Source: Rickettsiales bacterium (lineage in GTDB: Bacteria; Pseudomonadota; Alphaproteobacteria; Rickettsiales; UBA1997). From it: a stretch of 11,040 nt of DNA. The stretch lies in NCBI GenBank assembly GCA_947487845.1, contig CANKYC010000037.1:1-11040 (forward strand), read 5' to 3'. This document shows positions 1 to 6,034 of this stretch, piece after piece. Both the position numbers and the translations under genes were made by a program. Every line of letters begins with the position of its first letter. Positions within the stretch are counted from its first letter, which is position 1. Under the pieces are notes generated by a model, which was not told where the DNA came from, made no database searches, and was given only the letters and a program-made list of their open reading frames with translations.

Positions 1-384
1 GCCATATCCAGCTTCACTTTGACGCTTCGCCCACTCATCACCAATAAATTTTGCAGCGTTTAAATGAGCGTAAACGCCAAAATCTTCCCACAATGATCTC
101 ATAAATTTTTCAGTGCCTTGAAGGCTCGAAGCCCAAGCGGTATCTTCCCAAATCGAAGATCCAAAAACACCTTTAATAATTTTTGCATCCAAAAGACCAG
201 CAACTTTGATACCAGTCCAAGCCACGCTAGTTATAGCAGTTCCAACAAGAGCAAGTGGAACACCAACAGTTGCTGAGGCGGCAAATTTAAGAACTTTAAA
301 AGCGGTGCTGTTCTTAATTGCGGAAGCAATTTTAGCTGCTCCAGCTGCAACCGCTCCTAATCCATTCATTATTGATTTGATCAT
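1..384 (-). CDS. Unidentified hydrophobic N-terminal protein, partial (C-terminus beyond left edge)
   Basis: An open minus-strand frame starts at the ATG at 384-382 and runs 128 codons to the window edge without a stop. I do not recognise the family. Residues 1-30 are rich in Ala, Gly, Lys and Ser. Residues about 33-65 are strongly hydrophobic, with many small residues, and could form one or two membrane helices. Residues 79-128 are soluble-looking and Trp-rich (Trp at 79, 84, 99 and 118). There is no lipobox and no clear signal-peptidase site. The start lies 6 nt after the yajQ stop, with a weak AGGT about 7 nt upstream overlapping that stop, so it is probably the last visible gene of the yajQ operon. 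Being open for 384 nt with coherent amphipathic and hydrophobic composition supports coding. The opposite-strand open frame at 206-394 is its shadow. Confidence 0.7.
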   Translation of the reverse strand, partial: MIKSIMNGLGAVAAGAAKIASAIKNSTAFKVLKFAASATVGVPLALVGTAITSVAWTGIKVAGLLDAKIIKGVFGSSIWEDTAWASSLQGTEKFMRSLWEDFGVYAHLNAAKFIGDEWAKRQSEAGYG

Positions 385-390
385 AAATAC

Positions 391-882
391 CTAATCGCGA
401 AAATTAATAAATTGTAAGGGAACTTCATAAGTACTGGTACGCAAGAAAGTTATAGCTTCTTGTAAGTCATCGCGTTTTTTGCCGTCAATTCTCACTTCTT
501 CGCCTTTGATTGAAGCCTGAATTTTCAATTTTGCATCCTTTATTTGTTTGACAATTTTTTTGGCAATTTCTTGTTCAATACCATTTTTTAATTTTACTTC
601 TTGTCGAAAAGAATTTCCACCCGCTTTTTCTTCTTTCTGAAAATCTAAAGCTCTTGGATCAATGCCGCGCTTTACGCAAAATACTTTTAGTGAATCGCGA
701 ATTTGACCTAATCTAAATTCATCTTCAGCAGCAAGATTAATGATATTTTCTTTGCCTTTTAACTCGACTGAAAATTTTACACCCTTGAAATCATAGCGAT
801 TGGTAAGTTCACGCAGAACCGAATTAACGGCATTATCCATTTCTTGCATGTCGATTTTTGAAACAACGTCAAAGCTTGGCAT
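391..882 (-). CDS. yajQ: YajQ family nucleotide-binding protein (UPF0234)
   Basis: The 163-residue product has the family's usual length. It begins with the conserved N-terminus MPSFDVVSKID, has the RELTNRYDFKG segment at residues 24-34, and ends in the typical VPLQFINFRD-type C-terminus. YajQ proteins are cytoplasmic, with two ferredoxin-like domains. They bind nucleotides or RNA, and one Xanthomonas member has been described as a cyclic-di-GMP effector; whether this one binds cyclic-di-GMP cannot be read from sequence. The gene lies 17 nt downstream of metZ on the same strand and 6 nt upstream of the unidentified partial gene, so it is probably co-transcribed with both. The start has no Shine-Dalgarno sequence, only an A-rich leader. 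The family call is firm; the cellular role is not. Confidence 0.95.
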   Translation of the reverse strand: MPSFDVVSKIDMQEMDNAVNSVLRELTNRYDFKGVKFSVELKGKENIINLAAEDEFRLGQIRDSLKVFCVKRGIDPRALDFQKEEKAGGNSFRQEVKLKNGIEQEIAKKIVKQIKDAKLKIQASIKGEEVRIDGKKRDDLQEAITFLRTSTYEVPLQFINFRD

Positions 883-899
883 ATGTTTTTTTAAAAAAA

Positions 900-2099
900 T
901 TAATTGGTTAAAGCCTGATTTAAATCGGCAATCAAATCATCAACATGTTCCAAGCCTACGGAAAGGCGACACATTGATTCGGTGATCCCGATTTTTTCTT
1001 GTTCATCGCGCGACATATTTGAATGTGTTGTTGTCGCGGGATGTGTAATCAGCGATTTGGAATCGCCCAAATTATTTGAAATGTCAATAATTTGTAAATG
1101 ATTCATAAAAGCAAAAGTATCTTTTTTGCCATCTTTAACTTCAAAAGCCAACATCGCGCCGCCATTAAACATTTGTTTTTTGGCAACTTCAAATTGCGGG
1201 TGCGATTTTAAAGTTGGATATAAAACGCGTTTAATTTTTGGATGATTTTCTAGAAATTCCGCAATTTTACGGGCATTTTCGCAATGTCTTTCCATGCGCA
1301 ATTGAAAAGTTTCCAGTGATTTTAAAACCACCCAAGCATTGAAAGGACTCATTGCCGGACCGGTGTGACGATGAAATGGTAATAAAATTTCTTTAATAAA
1401 TTGCTCTTTCCCCAAAACGCAACCGCCCAAAGTGCGACCTTGTCCGTCCATGTGTTTAGTGGTTGAATAAACCACAATATCAGCGCCAAGTTCCATTGAT
1501 TTTTGGCTGTAAGGAGAAGCGAAAATATTATCTACAATCAGACAAGCTGAATTTTTTTTACACAAATCAGCGACAAATTTAATATCAACAATTTCGAGAT
1601 TGGGATTGGCGGGAGTTTCGATAAAAACAACTTTGGTATTTTTCTTAAATGCTTGTTCCCAAGCCTTGTGATTTGTGCCTTCAACTAATGTAACTTCAAT
1701 TCCATAATTTGGTAAAATTTTGGTAGCAATGTGAAAACATGAGCCGAATAAAACTTTCGATGCGATAAAATGATCGCCAGTTTTTATCTGACACATAATT
1801 GCAGCAAAGACCGCCGCCATGCCGCTGGCCATAACGCAAGCAGCTTCAGCGCCCTCAAGCAAAGCTAATTTATCTTCCAGCATTTTTAAACTTGGATTTA
1901 AATAGCGTGAATAAACATAGCCCGGAGCTTCGCCATTAAAGCGACTTTCGGCAGTTTCAGCAGAATTATAAGCGAAACCGGAATTTAAAAAAATTGCTTC
2001 TGAAGTTTCTCCGAAGTTAGAGCGTATTGTTCCGCCGCGCACCATTTGAGTTTCGGGGCGTAATTTTTTGAAATCGAGGTTTTTATTTTTGTAAGTCAT
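900..2099 (-). CDS. metZ: O-succinylhomoserine (or O-acetylhomoserine) sulfhydrylase, PLP-dependent
   Basis: This 399-residue Cys/Met-metabolism PLP enzyme (fold type I) makes homocysteine from an O-acyl-homoserine and sulfide, bypassing cystathionine. Visible motifs are YSRYLNP at 63-69, the ASGMAA phosphate-binding region at 91-96, ETPANP at 161-166, the pyridine-contacting Asp190, and the Schiff-base Lys215 in STTKHMDGQGR. The carboxylate-binding SLITHPATTTHS lies at 349-360, with RLSVGLE at 378-384. The HMDGQGR stretch and the N-terminal LRPETQMVRGGTIRS resemble proteobacterial MetZ more than MetB or MetC. Acyl preference (succinyl or acetyl) is inferred, not seen. The ATG overlaps the rlpA stop as TAATG, which implies translational coupling. 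MetX and MetW, earlier in the same strand order, supply the substrate. A gamma-lyase or gamma-synthase is the alternative, less likely given the neighbours. Confidence 0.93.
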   Translation of the reverse strand: MTYKNKNLDFKKLRPETQMVRGGTIRSNFGETSEAIFLNSGFAYNSAETAESRFNGEAPGYVYSRYLNPSLKMLEDKLALLEGAEAACVMASGMAAVFAAIMCQIKTGDHFIASKVLFGSCFHIATKILPNYGIEVTLVEGTNHKAWEQAFKKNTKVVFIETPANPNLEIVDIKFVADLCKKNSACLIVDNIFASPYSQKSMELGADIVVYSTTKHMDGQGRTLGGCVLGKEQFIKEILLPFHRHTGPAMSPFNAWVVLKSLETFQLRMERHCENARKIAEFLENHPKIKRVLYPTLKSHPQFEVAKKQMFNGGAMLAFEVKDGKKDTFAFMNHLQIIDISNNLGDSKSLITHPATTTHSNMSRDEQEKIGITESMCRLSVGLEHVDDLIADLNQALTN

Positions 2100-2737
2100 T
2101 ATTTACTAATTTTTAATTTTTCTAATAACGCATCCGTGTCGTTGCGCAGTAATTCAATTTTGACTTCCGTTGTACCTTGGCCTTTAAATCCAAGTGCGAC
2201 CGCTGCTTTTTCTGAAACATCAATCACGCGATTTTTAGCAAAAGGCCCGCGATCATTAACGCGAACAATAACATTTTTTCCGTTGCGCAAATTAGTAACC
2301 CGAACCAGAGAAGGCAATGGCAGAGTTGGATGCGCTGCCGTCATACTTCCCATATTATAAACTTCGCCATTAGCAGTTTTTTTGCCATGAAAATCATCGC
2401 CATACCAAGAAGCGGTTCCGGTTTCTTGATAATCTTCATAATCTTGCGGAACATAAGAAACGCCAAAAACCTTGTAAGGATTTCCAATTTTAAAATGGCC
2501 GTCATATTCACCATTTTCACCTAGCATTTCTGCGGTTTCTACTGAATCATCATCTTCATCGGCAGTTTTTTGCGATAAGACATAACGAGTTTTTTTAGAA
2601 TTTTTAGTAGCTGCGGTGCGAATCCTGTAAGATTTACTTTTATTTGTAGCGTGTTTTTTTAAGGCTTTACCTTTGTTATTTGTGGAGCAGGCAGAAAAAA
2701 TACTTAGAATTAAAAGCGCTAGGCATAATTTTTTCAT
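2099..2737 (-). CDS. rlpA: RlpA-like septal ring lytic transglycosylase, lipoprotein, no SPOR domain
   Basis: The 212-residue product starts with a lipoprotein signal peptide: KK, a hydrophobic core, then FSAC with Cys17 as the probable lipidation site. A Lys/Ser/Thr-rich linker and an acidic stretch (about 60-75) follow. The double-psi beta-barrel domain spans about 105-198, with GTASWYG at 107-113, TANGEVYN at 121-128, MTAAHPTLPLPS at 132-143 and VRVNDRGPF at 158-166. Glu125, His136 and Asp162 are the likely active-site residues. The family cleaves peptidoglycan strands, preferentially denuded glycans, at the septum from the outer-membrane inner leaflet. The protein ends shortly after the barrel, so the C-terminal SPOR domain of E. 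coli and Pseudomonas RlpA is absent. The gene starts 3 nt after metW and overlaps metZ by 1 nt, an unexpected place within methionine genes. Confidence 0.93.
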   Translation of the reverse strand: MKKLCLALLILSIFSACSTNNKGKALKKHATNKSKSYRIRTAATKNSKKTRYVLSQKTADEDDDSVETAEMLGENGEYDGHFKIGNPYKVFGVSYVPQDYEDYQETGTASWYGDDFHGKKTANGEVYNMGSMTAAHPTLPLPSLVRVTNLRNGKNVIVRVNDRGPFAKNRVIDVSEKAAVALGFKGQGTTEVKIELLRNDTDALLEKLKISK

Positions 2738-2740
2738 TCT

Positions 2741-3481
2741 TTAATTATTTTGTTGATATGCAGCCGCTGTAGGTACGACTTTAAAATCGACGGAGTTTCT
2801 TTTAGAAAAAATAAATTCTTCCTGACCGGTTAAAGCTGGTTCATTTTTAGTGATTAGGAAAATTCCAAATTCAGCAAAAAAGTTAGCGATTAAATCATGA
2901 CCCAAAAATCCTAGAAGTCGATGTTTTGCAGTTAAAAAAATTTTTTTCTTAATCGAAAATCCTAGATCGTCGCATAATTTCTCAAAATCTTTAATCGAAC
3001 AAAAATGAATGTTAGGCGTTTCAAACCATTCAAAAGGAATATTTTTATTAACCGGCATCGAACCTTTAAATAAAAGGTGTAAACGGTTTTTATAATGGGC
3101 GAAATTTGGCAGAGAAACAATTGCATATTCGGCAACTCGCAGCATTTCTTCGAGAATTTCTTTTGGTTTTTGAGTTGCTTGAATTGTTTGACTTAAAATT
3201 GCGAAATCAAAATTGCGGTCGGGATAAAAAGTTAAATCTTTTTCAGCATCACCTTGAATCACCGAAAGCCCGCGCATTAAAGCCTGACTTACTTGTAATT
3301 GCGAAATTTCCAAACCGCGCGCATCGGCATTTTTGGTTTTTTTGAGAAAATCTAAAAGCTCGCCATCGCCGCAGCCAATATCTAAAACGCGGGAGTTCGG
3401 TTTGATAAGTTTGGCGATGATTTCTAAGTCATAGCGAATTTGGTGCTTAATAATATTCTCGCCAATCGAAGTGTTTTTCAT
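2741..3481 (-). CDS. metW: MetW, methionine biosynthesis methyltransferase-like protein
   Basis: This is a class I SAM-dependent methyltransferase fold of the MetW family. The SAM-binding motif I is RVLDIGCGDGELL at residues 31-43, followed by GLEI (56-59), QGDAEKDL (76-83), LSQTIQAT (96-103), SLPNFAHY (123-130) and WFETPNIHF (152-160). I chose the ATG at 3481, giving 246 residues starting MKNTS, because MetW proteins begin close to this point. The longer in-frame start at 3508 is a TTG that would add an odd MFYFFCKKT leader. The tail after about residue 205 is longer than in typical MetW (around 200 residues). MetW is encoded beside metX in many proteobacteria and is thought to act with MetX; its own methylation substrate is unclear. 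Here metX lies 104 nt upstream on the same strand and rlpA follows after 3 nt. Confidence 0.9.
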   Translation of the reverse strand: MKNTSIGENIIKHQIRYDLEIIAKLIKPNSRVLDIGCGDGELLDFLKKTKNADARGLEISQLQVSQALMRGLSVIQGDAEKDLTFYPDRNFDFAILSQTIQATQKPKEILEEMLRVAEYAIVSLPNFAHYKNRLHLLFKGSMPVNKNIPFEWFETPNIHFCSIKDFEKLCDDLGFSIKKKIFLTAKHRLLGFLGHDLIANFFAEFGIFLITKNEPALTGQEEFIFSKRNSVDFKVVPTAAAYQQNN

Positions 3482-3525
3482 GGTTTTTTTACAAAAGAAA
3501 TAAAACAAATAAATCTATTGCGGAT

Positions 3526-3544
3526 GCGCGGGTTTATACCGCGC
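3526..3544. repeat. GC-rich hairpin between metX and metW
   Basis: GCGCGG at 3526-3531 pairs with CCGCGC at 3539-3544 around a 7-nt AT-rich loop. It is conspicuous because the surrounding spacer is very AT-rich. On the minus strand the following bases are not an immediate T-run, so it is not a classical terminator. It could be an RNA stability or REP-like element within the metX-metW transcript. Confidence 0.6.
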
Positions 3545-3563
3545 GCAGCAATTCAATTAAAAC

Positions 3564-3588
3564 TAAATTCAAACGAAGTTTGAATTTA
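3564..3588. repeat. Perfect AT-rich inverted repeat over the metX stop codon
   Basis: An 11-bp perfect stem (TAAATTCAAAC at 3564-3574 and its complement at 3578-3588) encloses a 3-nt loop. The right arm contains the metX stop codon (3588-3586). On the minus strand it is followed by GTTTTAATT. It could therefore slow or partly terminate transcription between metX and metW, or protect the metX mRNA 3' end. It is a weak terminator at best. Confidence 0.6.
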
Positions 3589-4737
3589 AATATCTATAAA
3601 TCCGCGAATGGTGTTTTTTAAAGTGTCGCTTTCAAGTAAAAATGAATCATGCCCGGCGCTGCTGTTTATGGTGATTGAGCTTACATTTACGCCACATGAA
3701 ATTAAAGCTTGGGTTAATTTTTTTGCCTCCGAAGGTGGAAAAAGCCAATCATCAGAAAAAGAAATCAGACAGAATTTTCCGTTTTTATTTTTGGAAAAAT
3801 CAAGAAAAGCCGAGCCTAATTTTCCGCCAAAATCGCTTTCCAAATCAAAATAATCGACAGCTTTTGTAACGTAAAGATATGAATTGGCATCAAAGCGCTC
3901 AACGAAGCTTTGACCTTGATGATGTAAGTAGCTTTCAACTTTAAAGTCCTGGGCAAAAGTGAAAGACAAATTTTCTTTATCTTGTAAATTGCGCCCGAAT
4001 TTTTTTTGCAAAGCACTTTCGGAAAGATAAGTAATATGCGCCGTCATACGCGCAACTGCCAAACCGCTTGACGGATATTTTTTTTCTAAAAAATATTTGC
4101 CTTCGCACCAATTTGGATCAGCCATAATTGCTTGTCTTCCAACTTCGTGAAAGGCGATATTTTGCGGGCTGTGGCGATAAGAAGTTGCCATTGGAATTAC
4201 TAAATTCACTTTTTGTGGAAATAAAACTGCCCAAGCCAAAGCTTGCATTCCGCCAGTCGAACCGCCAATTACGGCGTGAAGTTTGAAAATTCCTAAATGC
4301 TCAATTAAAAGATTTTGCGCTTGTACCATATCGTTGATGGTGACGATGGGAAAGTTTAATCCGTAAGGCTCGCCGGTTTTTGGATTAATTTCTTTGGGCC
4401 CAAAAGATCCCATGCAACTGCCGATAATATTTGATGAAATTACAAAAAATTTATTGGTGTCAATTGGTTTGTCGTCACCAATCATAAAATCCCACCAGCC
4501 GTTTTTTCCGGTGACAGGATTTGGTGACGCAGCGTATTGGTCGCCAGTCAGAGCGTGGCAAATTAGGATTGCATTTGAACAATCTGCATTGAGTTTGCCG
4601 TAGGTTTGAAAGGCTAAAGGGAAATTTTTAATTTCAGAACCGCTAGCAAGTTTGAGGGGTTTTTCTTTGGCTAAAAAAACAATTTCACCAATCTCAAATT
4701 CTTTATATCCAGGCCCAAAACTTGACTTAACTTTCAT
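3586..4737 (-). CDS. metX: Homoserine O-acyltransferase MetX (acetyl- or succinyl-)
   Basis: This 383-residue alpha/beta-hydrolase-fold enzyme matches the family's usual length. It transfers an acyl group from acyl-CoA to the hydroxyl of homoserine, the committed step of methionine synthesis. The nucleophile is Ser160 in GGSTGGMQALAW (158-169). Asp330 in the SDDWLFPP region (328-335) and His363 in AGHDSFL (361-367) complete the triad. Other landmarks are LICHALTGDQYAA (58-70) and NIIGSCMGSFGPKE (103-116). Whether it uses acetyl-CoA or succinyl-CoA cannot be decided by motif reading; pairing with MetW and a MetZ-type sulfhydrylase makes succinyl plausible. The gene diverges from the chorismate mutase gene across 66 bp and heads the strand order metX, metW, rlpA, metZ. 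The leader is A/T-rich with no clear Shine-Dalgarno, and I see no SAM riboswitch in it. Confidence 0.95.
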   Translation of the reverse strand: MKVKSSFGPGYKEFEIGEIVFLAKEKPLKLASGSEIKNFPLAFQTYGKLNADCSNAILICHALTGDQYAASPNPVTGKNGWWDFMIGDDKPIDTNKFFVISSNIIGSCMGSFGPKEINPKTGEPYGLNFPIVTINDMVQAQNLLIEHLGIFKLHAVIGGSTGGMQALAWAVLFPQKVNLVIPMATSYRHSPQNIAFHEVGRQAIMADPNWCEGKYFLEKKYPSSGLAVARMTAHITYLSESALQKKFGRNLQDKENLSFTFAQDFKVESYLHHQGQSFVERFDANSYLYVTKAVDYFDLESDFGGKLGSAFLDFSKNKNGKFCLISFSDDWLFPPSEAKKLTQALISCGVNVSSITINSSAGHDSFLLESDTLKNTIRGFIDI

Positions 4738-4755
4738 TGTTCTTAAATCGAATTT

Positions 4756-4761
4756 TATAAT
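4756..4761 (+). promoter_or_regulatory. Candidate -10 box (TATAAT) for the chorismate mutase gene
   Basis: A perfect TATAAT lies 42 nt before the chorismate mutase ATG inside the 66-bp divergent spacer. The -35 position (TTCATT, 4733-4738, 17-bp spacer) matches poorly and falls within the metX start region. The box is therefore supported mainly by its own consensus match and its position; TATAAT can arise by chance in such AT-rich DNA. Confidence 0.4.
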
Positions 4762-4803
4762 TTTAAAAAATCTTAGACAGCCTCTTACTTAAATTTCACT
4801 TCA

Positions 4804-5697
4804 ATGGAAAATCAATCAAATAAAACTCCAGAAGCGCCATTATTGGTTCTGCGCGAAGAAATTGACCAAATTGATAATCAGATAATTTCTCTTTTGATGC
4901 AGAGAATGAATATAATTACGCGGGTTGGCGAGTTGAAAAAAAATAATCAGGAAAAATTTTTCATCCGCTCCAATCGTGAAGCGGACATGATTAAAGATCT
5001 GGTGAAAAAGTCAGGTAATATTTTACCAAAAACAACAATTATCAGCATTTGGCGTAAAATTATAACCACTGCCAACATGCATGAACAGCCGCTTGTAATT
5101 GCAATTCATAATCCAAAAAATATTCCTGATTATAATTATTTGGTAAGAGAATATTACAATGAATTAGTGCCGTTGCATAATTTTGATAGTGCGACAAATG
5201 TAGTTGCAGAAATTGAAAAAGGTGAGGCGCAGATTGGAATTTTTGCTTTACCTCATGAAAGCGGCGAAGAAAAGAAAGAAGATGCCAAAGAAAATTGGTG
5301 GATTTCTTTAGCCAATAACCGCTTGGGTTTAAAAGTTTTTGCTAAAATTCCTTTTTATGAAATTACAGAGCAGAAAAAAGATTTGGACAAAATTGAATTA
5401 GTTGCAGTTGCGGCGAAAGAGCCTGAAAAATCAAGTGATGATCGCAGTTTGGTTTATTTGGAAGTGGCAAAAGAAATTTCTAAAACGCAGATTTTATCGG
5501 TGTTAAAAGAGTTGAATTTGGTTGGAAAAATTTTGAAATCAGTAAAACTGGCGCAAGTTGAAGGAATTATGTTTCACTTAATTGAGCTTGATGGATTTTA
5601 TTTAGAAAGCGATTTGGCGATGAAGAATTTTGGGAAATCAAAAGTTAAACCTTACATAAAAATTTTAGGGCATTATGCGGTGCCCATAAAAATTTAA
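4804..5697 (+). CDS. Chorismate mutase (AroQ type) fused to a prephenate-dehydratase-like/ACT-like C-terminal region
   Basis: The 297-residue product has an AroQ chorismate mutase domain at about 14-92. Its family residues are visible: Arg17 in LREEIDQID, Arg34 and Arg40 in helix 1, Lys45/46, RSNREADMI with Arg58-Glu59, and the SIWRKII helix at 81-87. The domain converts chorismate to prephenate, feeding phenylalanine and tyrosine synthesis in the cytoplasm. Residues 96-205 resemble a degenerate prephenate dehydratase fold, with an NWWISLANNRLGLKVFAKIPF landmark, but no Thr-Arg-Phe catalytic motif. Residues 215-265 (SLVYLEV to FHLIELDGF) look like an ACT-like regulatory domain, and the end LGHYAVP is characteristic. 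Alphaproteobacteria have such mutase proteins, often near hisC, tyrA and metX. Here the metX neighbour is present but hisC and tyrA are not seen. There is no Shine-Dalgarno, and the last codons are the seed of a 14-bp repeat. Confidence 0.87.
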   Translation: MENQSNKTPEAPLLVLREEIDQIDNQIISLLMQRMNIITRVGELKKNNQEKFFIRSNREADMIKDLVKKSGNILPKTTIISIWRKIITTANMHEQPLVIAIHNPKNIPDYNYLVREYYNELVPLHNFDSATNVVAEIEKGEAQIGIFALPHESGEEKKEDAKENWWISLANNRLGLKVFAKIPFYEITEQKKDLDKIELVAVAAKEPEKSSDDRSLVYLEVAKEISKTQILSVLKELNLVGKILKSVKLAQVEGIMFHLIELDGFYLESDLAMKNFGKSKVKPYIKILGHYAVPIKI

Positions 5698-5780
5698 TGA
5701 TTAAAATTTAATGATTAAAATTTAATGACTAAAATTTAATAACTAAAATTTAATGATTAAAATTTAATGACTAAAATTTA
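5689..5780 (+). repeat. 14-bp tandem repeat array (6 full copies plus 8 bp)
   Basis: The unit is AAAATTTAATGATT. Copies start at 5689, 5703, 5717, 5731, 5745 and 5759, with a truncated AAAATTTA at 5773. Variation is limited to GATT/GACT and one AACT copy. The first copy includes the final codons and stop of the chorismate mutase gene, so the array probably grew from that gene's 3' end by slippage. Each copy supplies an ATG (ATA in one) overlapping the previous TAA as TAATG. Confidence 0.95.
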
Positions 5781-5923
5781 ACATCGCAAAACCCCCCAAC
5801 CCCCCTTAACAGGGGGGCTTAATCCGCGTTCGGTTTAAAGCCCCTTGTTAAGGGGCTTAATCCGCGTTCGGTTTAAAGCCCCCCTGTTAAGGGGGGTTGG
5901 GGGGTTTTGCGATGTTAAATTTT
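5773..5923. repeat. 151-bp palindromic element with perfect 48-bp arms
   Basis: The left arm 5773-5820 and right arm 5876-5923 are perfect reverse complements (48 bp). Each carries two C6/G6 blocks (CCCCCC-AA-CCCCCC) and a further six-base run. The 55-nt centre contains its own 9-bp stem (5838-5846 with 5850-5858, loop GTT). A 31-bp direct repeat occurs at 5814-5844 and 5852-5882 (offset 38). The GC-rich runs contrast sharply with the AT-rich surroundings. The structure suggests a REP/MITE-like palindromic element; no transposase lies nearby. Confidence 0.95.
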
Positions 5924-5927
5924 TTTT
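5773..5927 (+). terminator. Long-stem intrinsic terminator after the chorismate mutase gene
   Basis: On the plus strand the 48-bp hairpin arm ends in AAATTTTTTTT, an uninterrupted T8 run at 5920-5927. A GC-rich stem followed by a U-tract is the hallmark of an intrinsic terminator. It would insulate rpsD from readthrough of the chorismate mutase transcript. The element is much longer than ordinary terminators, so termination may be a by-product of its position. Confidence 0.75.
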
Positions 5928-5938
5928 ACAAATCCCAA

Positions 5939-5966
5939 TTGACAAAAAATTTCCCATCCTAACAAT
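5939..5966 (+). promoter_or_regulatory. Candidate promoter for rpsD
   Basis: A perfect TTGACA at 5939-5944 is followed after 16 bp by AACAAT at 5961-5966, which matches TATAAT at four of six positions. It sits just past the T8 tract of the upstream terminator, where a restart promoter would be expected, and would give an rpsD leader of about 130 nt. The weak -10 keeps confidence moderate. Confidence 0.45.
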
Positions 5967-6001
5967 GCCCGTCCCTTCACTTTCAAACGTGTAAGTCACC
6001 C

Positions 6002-6034
6002 TTTCTAAAAAAGTTATTTTTTTAGAAAATTTTT
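6002..6034 (+). promoter_or_regulatory. AT-rich hairpin plus T-run in the rpsD leader
   Basis: TTTCTAAAAAA (6002-6012) pairs perfectly with 6018-6028 around a 5-nt loop and is followed by T5 at 6030-6034. It lies about 70 nt before the rpsD start. It could be a weak attenuator or part of an S4-responsive leader, but the stem has only one G-C pair, so the role is inference. Confidence 0.35.

Noticed and set aside
206..394. Plus-strand 62-codon frame at the left
   Set aside because: It is the complement of the better-supported minus-strand hydrophobic gene and overlaps the yajQ stop.
3482..3508. Longer metW start at TTG 3508 (adds MFYFFCKKT)
   Set aside because: The family begins near the ATG at 3481; the extension uses a TTG, has no ribosome binding site and encodes an atypical leader.
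4738..4803. SAM-II-type riboswitch in the metX leader
   Set aside because: I could not align the conserved core or pseudoknot to the 66-nt AT-rich leader; a covariance-model scan would be decisive.
4804..5697. Bifunctional P-protein (chorismate mutase/prephenate dehydratase, pheA)
   Set aside because: The dehydratase-like half lacks a visible Thr-Arg-Phe active-site motif and is shorter than in true P-proteins.
5689..5923. CRISPR array
   Set aside because: The tandem units are 14 bp with no spacers, and the larger repeats form a single palindrome with only two direct copies; no cas genes.
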